Part shown: positions 18,636 through 27,417 of the stretch, one piece after another
Numbering within the stretch: position 1 is the stretch's first letter
How the letters are laid out: every line of letters begins with the position of its first letter
Assembly: GCF_005144885.1 (NCBI RefSeq)
Contig: NZ_CP039690.1
Coordinates: 310,001 to 374,000 of the forward strand
DNA: 64,000 nucleotides
Direction: 5' to 3'
From: Phreatobacter stygius
GTDB lineage: Bacteria > Pseudomonadota > Alphaproteobacteria > Rhizobiales > Phreatobacteraceae
Made by a program: the position numbers and the translations under genes
The notes under the pieces: generated by a model
What the model was told of the DNA's origin: nothing
Database searches by the model: none
What the model saw: the letters and a program-made list of their open reading frames with translations, nothing else

Positions 18636-19892
18636 CTAACGCCGGTACTCCGGCACGCCTGAGCCACCGAAGATGAAACGTTGTGGGTTGCGCTCGAGCG
18701 AACGCAATGTCCGTTCGAGCTCCGACAGCGTGCGCCGGCCATCGGCCGACAGCGACTGGATATCCCGGATCGTCCGATCCGTGAAGCCGGAGATCGACGT
18801 GGTCAATTGCGCCGTCCGGCTGTCCAGGCGCTCGGCCAGTGTCCTCACCGCTTTCGCCGTATTGGTGAACTCGGCGAACATGTTGCTGGTTCCATTGCCC
18901 TCGAAACCGCGCAGCAAAGCGTCGACCCGATCGGCCATGCCGTTGAGCTTGGCCGAGACCTCCGCGGCATTCTTGGCGATCTGGTCGACATTGGCCGAAT
19001 TGTCGCCGAGCGTCTGGGTGAACCGGTCGATATTGGCCAGCGCCCGGTTGATCCGGTCGCCGTCGAGCGCGGTCAGCGTCCGGCTCATCGCGCCGGCGGC
19101 GGTCCTGGCGTCGCGGATCAGCTCGGCGAAGGAATCGGTCTGGCCGGCGAGCCCGCGGGTCAGTTCGTCGACATTGCGCAGGATCGCGCCGACCCGGCCG
19201 GGCTCGATCCCCTGCAGCATCACCTCGATCTGGCTGGTGACGGCGTCGAGCCGCTTGGTCAGCGCCGCGATCTGCCTGGCCGCGTCGCCGGAATCCTTCA
19301 GGAGCGCGCCGACATTGTCGGCGTTGTCGCCGAGCGCCTGGGTGAAGCGCTCGACATTGCGCAGGCTGCGGTCGAAGCCGCCCTGGCCGGCGGCGATGGT
19401 GTCGTCGAGCCGGCGCACCAGATTGTCGGCATTGGTCATGATCTGCCGCGCGCCCTGCAGCAGGTCCTGGATCGCCGAGGGGTCGGCGCGCAGCACCGGC
19501 AGCTGGCCCTCGGCCGGCGGCGCCAGCGGCGGCGCATCGGCCGAACCGCCGGTCAGCGACAGGGCAGCGACGCCCGACAGCATCGCGACATCCAGGCTGA
19601 CCCGGGTATTGCTGCGGATCGGGGTATCGGCGGCCACCGCGATGGTGCCGATGACCTGGCGCGGATCGGCCGGATCGACCCTGATGGTGCGGACCTCGCC
19701 GACCCGGATACCGTTGAAGAAGACATTGGCGCCGCGGTTCAGGCCGGCCACCGGCCCGGAGAAGATCACCTGGTACTGCACCCGGTTGGTGCTGTCGCCG
19801 GCACGCAGGAACCACCAGAGAAACAGGCCGAAGATCACCAGCACGACAAGCGTGAAGGCGCCGATCAGCGTGGTATTGGCCTTGGTCTCCAT
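18636..19892 (-). CDS. mlaD: MlaD family (MCE domain) lipid transport protein
   Basis: 418 residues. One N-terminal membrane anchor (LIGAFTLVVLVIFGLFLWWFL, about residues 9-29) precedes the MCE domain (about 40-115: YQVIFSGPVAGLNRGANVFF, then GIRVGEVRTI). A long helical C-terminal part with recurring NVERFTQALGDNADNV-type segments follows, as in extended MlaD/PqiB-like proteins whose helices form a lipid channel across the periplasm. It is preceded by the ATPase gene (19-base gap) and followed by the auxiliary lipoprotein, so it is the substrate-binding component of an Mla-type transporter. The ATG at 19892 starts METKANTTLIG directly before the anchor. Confidence 0.93.
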   Translation of the reverse strand: METKANTTLIGAFTLVVLVIFGLFLWWFLRAGDSTNRVQYQVIFSGPVAGLNRGANVFFNGIRVGEVRTIRVDPADPRQVIGTIAVAADTPIRSNTRVSLDVAMLSGVAALSLTGGSADAPPLAPPAEGQLPVLRADPSAIQDLLQGARQIMTNADNLVRRLDDTIAAGQGGFDRSLRNVERFTQALGDNADNVGALLKDSGDAARQIAALTKRLDAVTSQIEVMLQGIEPGRVGAILRNVDELTRGLAGQTDSFAELIRDARTAAGAMSRTLTALDGDRINRALANIDRFTQTLGDNSANVDQIAKNAAEVSAKLNGMADRVDALLRGFEGNGTSNMFAEFTNTAKAVRTLAERLDSRTAQLTTSISGFTDRTIRDIQSLSADGRRTLSELERTLRSLERNPQRFIFGGSGVPEYRR

Positions 19893-19911
19893 GCGCGCCC
19901 GCGCCTCGTTG

Positions 19912-20679
19912 TCAGCCTGAAATCCTGGCGGCGCGCGCCCGCTCGCCGCCAAAATAGCTCTTGAGCCAGGGATGGGTCTGGCGGAGCATGTCCGCCATCG
20001 TCCCTGTCACGATCACCTTGCCGTCGGCGAGAGCCGCGATTCGATCGCAGATTCGCGCCAGACTATCGAGATCATGGGTGACCATATACACCGTCAGCCC
20101 CAAAGTGTCGCGCAGGGTCTTGATCAGCGTATCGAACTCGCCGGCGCCGATCGGATCGAGGCCGGAGGTCGGCTCGTCGAGGAAGACGATCTCCGGGTCG
20201 AGCGCCAGGGCGCGGGCCAGCGCCGCGCGCTTGATCATGCCGCCGGAGAGTTCCGAGGGGTATTTTTCCGCCGCATCCGGGTTCAGGCCGACCAGCGCGA
20301 TCTTCAGCCGGGCGATCTCGTCCATCAGCGGTTCGGACAGCTTGAGATATTCCCGCAAGGGCACCTGGATGTTCTGTTTCACCGTCAGCGACGAGAACAG
20401 CGCGCCATGCTGGAACAGCACGCCCCAGCGCCGCTCGATCGCCTTGTGCTCGGCGGCGGTCGCATCATCCAGGTCCTCGCCGAACACCGCGATCTTGCCA
20501 CGCCGCTTCGGCACCAGGCCGATGATGCAGCGGGTCAGCACCGACTTGCCCGTGCCCGAACCGCCGACCACGCCCAGCACCTCGCCGCGCCGGACGTCGA
20601 GGTCGAGCCCGTCGATGATCAGCCGGTGGTTAAAGCCGACCGCCAGATCGCGCACGGAGATGATCACTTCACTGGTCAT
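19912..20679 (-). CDS. mlaF: ATP-binding protein of Mla-type lipid ABC transporter
   Basis: 255 residues, a single ABC ATPase. Walker A is GGSGTGKS (near residues 38-45), the signature LSGGMIKRAALARAL, and Walker B IVFLDEPTSGLDP. The LSGGM variant of the signature is typical of MlaF. It powers phospholipid movement with the adjoining permease and MCE protein. The ATG at 20679 comes 1 base after the permease stop codon, so translation is coupled. An upstream open frame in the same phase overlaps the permease and is not used. Confidence 0.95.
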   Translation of the reverse strand: MTSEVIISVRDLAVGFNHRLIIDGLDLDVRRGEVLGVVGGSGTGKSVLTRCIIGLVPKRRGKIAVFGEDLDDATAAEHKAIERRWGVLFQHGALFSSLTVKQNIQVPLREYLKLSEPLMDEIARLKIALVGLNPDAAEKYPSELSGGMIKRAALARALALDPEIVFLDEPTSGLDPIGAGEFDTLIKTLRDTLGLTVYMVTHDLDSLARICDRIAALADGKVIVTGTMADMLRQTHPWLKSYFGGERARAARISG

Positions 20680-20680
20680 G

Positions 20681-21874
20681 TCATTGATCGATCGCTGCGA
20701 AAAAGACCGCGAAAACCGCATCGACCACGATGACCAGGAAGATCGCCTTGACCACGGATGCGGTGGTCTGCCGGCCCAGGCTCTCGGCCGAGCCCTGCAC
20801 GCGCAGACCCTCGACACAGGCGACCAGGCCAATGATCAAGGCCATGAACGGCGCCTTGGCGAGCCCGATCCAGATGTGCCGCCGGCCAACCTCTTCCTGC
20901 ATCCGGCTGAAGAACAGCTCGATCGGCAACTGGCCATAGACCTGTGACACGATGGCCCCGCCCATCAGCGCCGAGAGGTCGCCGATGATGGTCAGGAGCG
21001 GCAGGCCGATGATCAACGCGATGAGGCGCGGCAGCACCAGCACCTCGATCGGGTTCAGCCCCATGACGCGCAGCGCGTCGATCTCCTCGCGCATTTTCAT
21101 CGAGCCGATCTCGGCCGTGAAGGCCGAGCCGGTCCGGCCGGCCACCATGATCGAGACGATCAGCACGCCAATCTCGCGCATGGTCAGGATCGAGACGAGA
21201 TCGACCACATAGCTGTCGGCGCCGAAGCGGCGGAAAAAGAAGATGCCCTGCTGGGCGATGATCGCACCAATGACGAAGGTGATCAGCATGATGATCGGCA
21301 CGGCGCGAAAGGCGATATGGTCGAGCTGGGTGATCACCGCCGGCACGCGGAACCGGCCGGTGCCGGTGAACAGGCTGCCGACCGCCATCACCACCTCACC
21401 GAGGAACGACAGCAGCGCCATGAAGTCGTCACGGGCGCCGACCGCCTGCTCGCCGACCTTCTGCAGCGCCTGGATCACCGGCGGCGGCAGCACGGGGCGT
21501 GCGGGCAGCGGCGCCGACAGGCCCTCGGCCACCTCGCCATAGATCACCGTCGCGGCCTCCGACAGACCGACCCGCTCGACCGGAACGCCCTTGTCGGCAA
21601 AGCCCTTCTCGATCGTGTGCGCCAGGGTGCCGCCCAACGTATCGAGCCGTTCGACCGCGGAAAAATCCATCACCACCGCGGCCGGCGTGCCGCTTTTGGT
21701 CAAAAGGCTCTTGGCGTCATCTTCCAGCGCACCGGCGGTCTCGGCGGTCCAGCAGCCGGCCAGCGTGATCGTCAGCCTGCTGGCCTCGACCTGGCTGGTC
21801 AGCTGGGCGGCTGGTACGGCGGTTGAGACTGTCACGGCTCGATTTCGCCAGGCTCGATTTTGATTGAGGCGCAT
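20681..21874 (-). CDS. mlaE: MlaE permease with N-terminal STAS domain
   Basis: 397 residues from the ATG at 21874; a GTG at 21835 giving 384 residues is an equally possible start. Residues up to about 120 form a STAS domain ([22 protein letters not shown]), the MlaB function fused to the permease. Then come about five membrane helices with the family motif [29 protein letters not shown]-like segment and [17 protein letters not shown]. The fusion is common in alphaproteobacteria. It leads the mlaE-mlaF-mlaD-lipoprotein operon and is divergent from dgcN across about 100 bases. Confidence 0.93.
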   Translation of the reverse strand: [397 protein letters not shown]

Positions 21875-21975
21875 GCGCGCGACCGGCTTGGCACGCGCGC
21901 CACTCCTCTCCATAAAGGAGGCGCCGGGTTCCGTCGAGGCGCCCTGCCAATCCCAAACCGCTTCGGATCGCCGCC

Positions 21976-23031
21976 ATGGAAATCGCCAAGCCTTATCTCC
22001 TGTTCCTGGGGGATGTTCACGACCAGCTCGCCGCGAAGACCGCGCAAGGTATCGTCGACTGGCGCCGCGACTGGTGTGTCGGCCAATTGCGCCTGGAAGG
22101 CTGCAAAGCCGATACCGGCCTGCCCGACAAGACCATAGCGGAAGCCGCCAAGGCCGGCGCCAAGACCCTGGTGGTCGGCGTGGTCAATGCCGGCGGCGTC
22201 CTGGCGCCGCACTGGATCGATAGTATCGTGGCCGCCATCGAGGCCGGCATGGATGTCGCCACCGGCCTGCACACCCGCCTCGGCGACACGCCGAAGATCG
22301 CCGCCGCCGCCAAGAAGCACGGCGCCAAGCTGTTCGACGTCCGTCATCCGACCCAGACCTTCCCGACCGGCAAGGGCAATCTCCGGTCGGGCAAGCGCCT
22401 GCTGATGGTGGGCACGGACTGCTCGGTCGGCAAGAAATACACCGCGCTCGCCATGGAAAAAGGCATGCGCGACCGCGGTTTCGACGCCGATTTCCGCGCC
22501 ACCGGCCAGACCGGCATCTTCATTTCCGGGCGTGGCGTGGCGGTCGACGCCGTCGTCGCCGATTTCATTGCCGGCGCCGCCGAATGGCTCACCCCGGATG
22601 CCGATCCGATGCACTGGGACGTGGTCGAGGGCCAGGGTTCGCTGTTCCACCCCTCCTTTGCCGGCGTCACGCTCGGCCTCCTGCACGGCGCCCAGCCGGA
22701 TGCCTTCATCGTCTGCCACGAGCCGACCCGGCGCACCATGCGCGGCGTCGATACGCCGATCCCGTCGATCGGCGAGGTCATCGACCTGACCATTGCGCTC
22801 GGCAAGCTGACCAATCCGGCGATCACCTGCGTCGGGCTTTCGGTCAATACCGAACACCTCGGCGAGGACGCCGCCTTCAGCGTGCTCGACCGGCTGTCGC
22901 GTGAGTATGAACTGCCGGCCACCGACCCGGTGCGGTTCGGCGTCGAGCCGCTGGTCGACGCCGTCGCCGAGCTCTATGGCGAACCGGAGCCGAAGCCGAA
23001 AGCCCGTTCGACCGCCCGGAGGGCTCGCTGA
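21976..23031 (+). CDS. dgcN: D-glutamate N-acetyltransferase DgcN (DUF1611)
   Basis: 351 residues covering the DUF1611 N-terminal and C-terminal domains. A P-loop-like motif GTDCSVGKKYTAL lies at about residues 150-162, and VVEGQGSLFHPSFAGVTLGLLHG is the family hallmark. In the described pathway DgcN acetylates D-glutamate and DgcA then converts N-acetyl-D-Glu to N-acetyl-L-Glu. The next gene is dgcA, starting 1 base after this stop codon, which strongly supports the pathway. Both enzymes are cytoplasmic. The usual DgcR regulator is not adjacent. Confidence 0.92.
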   Translation: MEIAKPYLLFLGDVHDQLAAKTAQGIVDWRRDWCVGQLRLEGCKADTGLPDKTIAEAAKAGAKTLVVGVVNAGGVLAPHWIDSIVAAIEAGMDVATGLHTRLGDTPKIAAAAKKHGAKLFDVRHPTQTFPTGKGNLRSGKRLLMVGTDCSVGKKYTALAMEKGMRDRGFDADFRATGQTGIFISGRGVAVDAVVADFIAGAAEWLTPDADPMHWDVVEGQGSLFHPSFAGVTLGLLHGAQPDAFIVCHEPTRRTMRGVDTPIPSIGEVIDLTIALGKLTNPAITCVGLSVNTEHLGEDAAFSVLDRLSREYELPATDPVRFGVEPLVDAVAELYGEPEPKPKARSTARRAR

Positions 23032-23032
23032 C

Positions 23033-24016
23033 ATGGCCTCGCGCGATCTCGCCGTCTCGACCGAACGCTGGCCGATCGCCGGCACCTTCACCATCTCGCG
23101 CGGCTCGCGCACCGAGGCCGTCGTCGCGGTCTGCGAGATCCGGCAGGGCTCGGCGGTCGGGCGCGGCGAATGCGTGCCCTACCCGCGTTACGGCGAGACC
23201 GTGGACGGGGTCGCCGCCGAGATCGAGGCGATGATCGACCCGATCGACAACGGCCTCGACCGCCAGGGCTTGCTCGCCGCGATGAAGCCCGGGGCGGCGC
23301 GCAACGCCATCGATTGCGCGTTGTGGGATCTCGAGGCCAAGCTTGCTGGCAAGCGCGCCTGGGAGCTGGCCGGCATTGCCCCGCCGAAGCCGCTCACCAC
23401 GGTCTATACGATCTCGCTCGGCTCGCCCGAGGAAATGGCCCAGTCGGCCGCCCATTGCGGCCGCAGCCACCTGAAGATCAAGCTCGGCGGTGACGGCGAT
23501 GCCGACCGGCTGGCCGCCATTCGCGCCGCCGTGCCGGACGCGACCCTGGTGATCGATGCCAACGAGGCCTGGACCCCGGCCAATCTCGCCGCCAATCTGG
23601 CGGTTTGCGAACGTTTCCGCATTGCCATGGTCGAGCAGCCCTTGCCGGCCGCCGACGACGGCGCACTCGCCGGCATCAGGCGGCCGATCCCGATCTGCGC
23701 CGACGAAAGCGTGCACGACCGCAAGACCCTGGCCTCGCTGGTCGGCAAATATGACGCGATCAATATCAAGCTCGACAAGACCGGCGGGCTGACCGAAGCC
23801 TTCCTGCTCGCCGACGACGCCGAGAAGCTCGGTTTCAAGATCATGACCGGCTGCATGGTCGGCACATCCCTGTCGATGGCGCCAGCGACGCTGGTGGCGC
23901 AGCGCGCTTTCCTGGTCGACCTCGACGGCCCGCTGCTGCTGCGCGAGGACCGGCCCGAGGGCCTGCGTTACGACGGCGCCACCGTCTATCCGCCGGCGTC
24001 TTCCCTCTGGGGCTGA
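23033..24016 (+). CDS. dgcA: N-acetyl-D-glutamate racemase DgcA (enolase superfamily)
   Basis: 327 residues of the dipeptide-epimerase-like branch of the enolase superfamily. Catalytic residues are visible: Lys148/Lys150 in LKIKLGG, metal ligands Asp175 (VIDANEAW), Glu201 (VEQPLP) and Asp224 (CADESV), and the second base lysine in NIKLDKTGG near 246-249. With dgcN immediately upstream, it is expected to racemise N-acetyl-D-Glu rather than a dipeptide. Its 3' end overlaps the 3' end of the convergent MFS gene by 31 bases. Confidence 0.93.
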   Translation: MASRDLAVSTERWPIAGTFTISRGSRTEAVVAVCEIRQGSAVGRGECVPYPRYGETVDGVAAEIEAMIDPIDNGLDRQGLLAAMKPGAARNAIDCALWDLEAKLAGKRAWELAGIAPPKPLTTVYTISLGSPEEMAQSAAHCGRSHLKIKLGGDGDADRLAAIRAAVPDATLVIDANEAWTPANLAANLAVCERFRIAMVEQPLPAADDGALAGIRRPIPICADESVHDRKTLASLVGKYDAINIKLDKTGGLTEAFLLADDAEKLGFKIMTGCMVGTSLSMAPATLVAQRAFLVDLDGPLLLREDRPEGLRYDGATVYPPASSLWG

Positions 24017-25197
24017 GGCTGGAAAACGGGAGCCCGCGGTGGCAGCGGCAGTGACCGCGCCACCAGCGTGATGATCAGCCCGGCCAGGCACAGCGCCGCC
24101 ATGGCGAAATAGGCGCCGGCCCCGATGCGCGCGTAGAAATAGCCGGCGAGCAGGGTCGAGCCGGCCATGGTCGCACCCATGGCGATCGACACCGTGCCCT
24201 GGCCGCTGGCGCGGGCATGCGGCGGCAGCCGGTCGGCGAGATAGACCATGGTGCCGAGATGGACCAGGCCGAAGCCGCCGCCATGCAGCACCTGCAGCGG
24301 CGCCAGGATGACCAGCGGCGGGTCGAGCGCCATCACCCCCCAGCGGGCCATGCTGGAGGCCGCCCCGATGATCAGATAGGTGGTCGGACGCCAGCCCCGG
24401 GTGAACCGGCTGGCGAGCCAGAAGATCAGGATCTCGGCGCCCACCGCCACCGCCCAGAGCAGGCCGACGGTCGCCGCCGAATAGCCCATGTGCTCCTTCC
24501 AGTGGATCGACGAGAAGGTGTAATAGACCGCGTGGCTCGACTGCAGGGCGGCTGCCGCCATGATGACGAGCACGAAGCGGCCGTTGAAATAGCTCGGCCC
24601 CTTCGGCCCGGTGGTCGCCTCGCGCCGGTCGGCGACCAGGCCGATGCTCGCCGCCAGCAGCAAGAGGAAGCTCAGGCAGATCATCCAGACGATGTTCACC
24701 GGCGCCACCCGCAGCAGCAGCAGGCCGCCAACCACATTGGCCGCCATGAAGGCGACCGAGCCCCAGACCCGGATCCGGCCATAGTCGAGCGACCGCTTGG
24801 CGACGCCGGCCAGCCCATAGGCGTCCGACAGCGGCATCAGCGGGCTCCAGACGAAATGGGCGATGAGCACGCTGATCAGGATCATGCCGAAACCTTCGGC
24901 GAGGCCGACGCCGACATAGGCGACCGTGGTGGCGCTGGCGCAGATCACCACGGCGATCGACAGGATGCCGCCACGATCGGCGAAATAGGTGATGACGGGC
25001 GTGGCGACCAGCCGGATCATCAGCGCCGAGGCCAGCACCAGGCCGATCTCGCCGTCGGAAAGCCCCTTGGCGCGCAGCCAGATCGGGAAAAACGGCTGGT
25101 GCAGCCCGAAACCAACGAACAAAGCGGCGTAAAACAACGCCAAACGGGTCGCAAATAGCTTCGAATCGTTTGATTTTGCTTGCGGCTCGGAGCGCAT
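23986..25197 (-). CDS. MFS transporter (MFS_1-like / LacY-related)
   Basis: 403 residues with twelve hydrophobic helices. Early segments LFYAALFVGFGLHQPFFPIWL and ALMIRLVATPVITYFADR (A-motif-like DR) place it in the MFS group related to HcaT/LacY-type proton symporters. The substrate is unknown; its location beside dgcNA suggests, weakly, uptake of a related compound. The ATG at 25197 (MRSEPQAKSND) is used because it sits just ahead of helix 1. The tail overlaps dgcA by 31 bases on the opposite strand, and the start is divergent from cheZ. Confidence 0.88.
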   Translation of the reverse strand: MRSEPQAKSNDSKLFATRLALFYAALFVGFGLHQPFFPIWLRAKGLSDGEIGLVLASALMIRLVATPVITYFADRGGILSIAVVICASATTVAYVGVGLAEGFGMILISVLIAHFVWSPLMPLSDAYGLAGVAKRSLDYGRIRVWGSVAFMAANVVGGLLLLRVAPVNIVWMICLSFLLLLAASIGLVADRREATTGPKGPSYFNGRFVLVIMAAAALQSSHAVYYTFSSIHWKEHMGYSAATVGLLWAVAVGAEILIFWLASRFTRGWRPTTYLIIGAASSMARWGVMALDPPLVILAPLQVLHGGGFGLVHLGTMVYLADRLPPHARASGQGTVSIAMGATMAGSTLLAGYFYARIGAGAYFAMAALCLAGLIITLVARSLPLPPRAPVFQPQPQREDAGG

Positions 25198-25274
25198 TAA
25201 GATTTCGCAGGAGATTCGCGTGTCAGCATTCTTTCTAGACTGTCCACGCCCGTCCCGCGAGAGCGCAAATCGGC

Positions 25275-26282
25275 ATGAGTGACGATACGAAAACACTGCC
25301 CGCCCGGCTCGACGATTACGACGCCATCGCGGCGGCGGTGATGGAGACCGCCCGCGGCCGCTGGTTTCTCGCCGAATATGCCAGGCGCCACCGCGCCGCC
25401 GACACGGCGGAAGTGCTCGATGCCATCGGCAAGCTGGAAAAGGTGATGGGCGCGGCGCGTCCCGCGCCCGAGATCGACCGCATCCGCATGGACATCCGCG
25501 AGATGGCCGGCGCGATCGCCCGCACCAAGACGGAAATCGCCGCGATCAAGCCCGAAGGCGTCGAAGGCGGCCGTTTCGAGGAAGCCTCCGTCGAGCTCGA
25601 CGCCATCGTCCAGGCGACCGCGACGGCCACCGGCGATATCCTGAGCGCGGCCGAAACCATCCAGGAAATCGCCTGGACGCTGCGCGAGATGGGCGCCGAG
25701 GGCGAGGTCTGCGACCTCATCGACACCAAGGCGACCGATATCTACGCCGCCTGCTCGTTCCAGGACGTGACCGGCCAGCGCACCCGCAAGGTGATCGGGG
25801 TGCTGCGCTTCCTGGAGGACCGGATCGATTCGATGATGGGCATCTGGGGCGATGCCGGTGTCGCCGCAGCGCCCTTGCCGGCCAAGGCCGGTGAGCCGTC
25901 GCTGCTGAACGGCCCGGCCCGGCCCGGCGAGGGCCTGGCCCAGGACGATGTCGACCTGATGATGGACGACGGCCTGTTCGAACAGCCCGCGGCGGCCCTT
26001 GCCGTCCGCCCGGCGACGTCTTCCGTCGTCCGTCCGGCGGCCTCTTCGGTCGTCCAGGCGGCGCCTTCGGTCGCGGCCGCGCCGGTCGCGCCGCATGACG
26101 TTCCCGTCGCGGCGCGCGCCACCGCGGCGGCGGCGCTGTCGACCGCCGACACGCCGCTGGCGCCGAGCCCGCGGCCTGCCCGCGCCGGTGCCGGCACCGG
26201 CGGCAAGGCGCCGGAAGGCCTGCCCTCGATCGAGGATATCGAGAAGCTGAGCTTCGTCGAAAAGGTTGCGGTGATGAGCTGA
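25275..26282 (+). CDS. cheZ: CheZ-like protein phosphatase
   Basis: 335 residues. The central helical region contains SFQDVTGQRTRKVI, matching the CheZ active-site segment FQDLTGQ; Asp164 and Gln168 correspond to E. coli Asp143 and Gln147, which position water for dephosphorylation of CheY-P. The N-terminal 180 residues form the long helical hairpin, then a 130-residue Ala/Pro/Val-rich linker, and the C-terminus ends IEDIEKLSFVEKVAVMS, as in the CheY-binding tail helix. No other chemotaxis gene is nearby, so it is an orphan. The phosphatase assignment rests on the active-site motif. Confidence 0.87.
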   Translation: MSDDTKTLPARLDDYDAIAAAVMETARGRWFLAEYARRHRAADTAEVLDAIGKLEKVMGAARPAPEIDRIRMDIREMAGAIARTKTEIAAIKPEGVEGGRFEEASVELDAIVQATATATGDILSAAETIQEIAWTLREMGAEGEVCDLIDTKATDIYAACSFQDVTGQRTRKVIGVLRFLEDRIDSMMGIWGDAGVAAAPLPAKAGEPSLLNGPARPGEGLAQDDVDLMMDDGLFEQPAAALAVRPATSSVVRPAASSVVQAAPSVAAAPVAPHDVPVAARATAAAALSTADTPLAPSPRPARAGAGTGGKAPEGLPSIEDIEKLSFVEKVAVMS

Positions 26283-26350
26283 GCCGAGCCCGGCTCGACG
26301 CGCGAGCCGGTGCCTTGGCCCGGTTGAACGAGATCATCGATGACGTCGAC

Positions 26351-27100
26351 ATGCCCGATATCCCGCCCACCCGGAGGCCGATCGTGCCACCCGTGAACGC
26401 AGCGCCCGAGCCGACACCGATCGTCCACTTCGATCGCGGCACGGTCCGGGCGCAGGTTCATGCCCAGTTGCGCCGGCTGGTCATGCTCGGCCGCTTCCGG
26501 CCTGGCCAGGCGCTGAAGCTGAACGATCTCGCCAATGCGCTGGGCACCAGCCTGCAGCCGGTGCGCGAGGCCGTGCGCCAGCTGGTCGCCGAAAAGGCCC
26601 TCGAGGCCTTGCCCAACCGCAGCGCCCGCGTGCCGCGCGCCGACCACGCCAAGCTCGATGATCTGCAACGCGTCCGCTTCGCCATCGAAGGCCTGGCCGC
26701 CGAGCTCGCGGCCGCCCGGGTCACCCGCGCCGACATCGCCACGCTGGACGCCATCGTCGAGGCCGAGGTCCGCGAACTGACGACCTCAGGGATCGAGGCT
26801 TCGGTGGCGCAGAACCTCGAATTTCATTTCGCGCTCTATCGCATGTCGGGATCGGCCATATTGCCGCCGATCATCGAGAGCCTGTGGCTGCAGTTCGGCC
26901 CGCATATGCGGCAGGCGGCGGACGCCTTTTATGCCGCCGACGACCGGGCGACCGACCACCACCGGGCCATCATCGTGGCGCTGAAGGAGCGCGACGTCAT
27001 GGCGGTGCGCGCGGCCGTCGAGCGCGATATCGGCCGCTCCTTCGACATCGTCAGGACCCTGCTCGACAAGCCGGGCACCGCCAAGCCGCGCCGCGCCTAG
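26351..27100 (+). CDS. GntR family transcriptional regulator (FCD/FadR-type)
   Basis: 249 residues. The winged-helix domain is at about residues 28-95, including LNDLANALGTSLQPVREAVRQLVAEKALEALPN-like recognition sequence. The C-terminal all-helical FCD domain contains LEFHFALYRMSGS and DHHRAIIVALKERD, with the Asp/His residues that bind a metal-coordinated effector. A 20-bp perfect palindrome containing TTGATCAA lies 200 bases downstream, before the livG start, and is the obvious candidate operator. The ATG at 26351 is preferred; a TTG 12 codons earlier is possible. It probably controls the following transporter-enzyme operon. Confidence 0.92.
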   Translation: MPDIPPTRRPIVPPVNAAPEPTPIVHFDRGTVRAQVHAQLRRLVMLGRFRPGQALKLNDLANALGTSLQPVREAVRQLVAEKALEALPNRSARVPRADHAKLDDLQRVRFAIEGLAAELAAARVTRADIATLDAIVEAEVRELTTSGIEASVAQNLEFHFALYRMSGSAILPPIIESLWLQFGPHMRQAADAFYAADDRATDHHRAIIVALKERDVMAVRAAVERDIGRSFDIVRTLLDKPGTAKPRRA

Positions 27101-27417
27101 AATGCAATCGTTTCGAAGTGAAGCGACCCGCGGAGGACGGCCTGTCCTCGATTCAGTGCTTCGATCCGGGGCGATCAGGCCCTAGCGCCGTCCCGCCGCC
27201 CCGGCGGATCAACCCCTGCCCACGATGCCGATGCGAGGCCGTGCCCGAAACTTGCGCTGGAACGGCACAAGAATAGGCTTGTGTGACATTGCGAACCGGA
27301 CCAATCTTTGATCAAAGATTGCCACGAGCAGGGACGACGACGTGCGGCAACCGCGGTGCCATAGCCAGGCAGGAGCCTCTTTCGACGCGACGACCGTCGG
27401 CCGATCGGGCGCGCGGC
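27101..27417 (+). promoter_or_regulatory. Promoter/leader region of the liv-molybdoenzyme operon
   Basis: 317 bases between the GntR gene and livG with no supported gene. It contains the perfect palindrome at 27302-27321 and a locally AT-richer stretch around 27270-27330, marking the likely promoter. No terminator for the GntR gene is obvious, so some read-through is possible. Confidence 0.6.
27302..27321. promoter_or_regulatory. Perfect 20-bp palindrome, candidate GntR operator
   Basis: CAATCTTTGATCAAAGATTG reads identically on both strands. GntR/FCD regulators bind short palindromes, often centred on GATC or similar in alphaproteobacteria. It stands 97 bases before the livG ATG and next to a GntR gene, so it is probably where that regulator represses the operon until its ligand is present. 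Confidence 0.75.
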
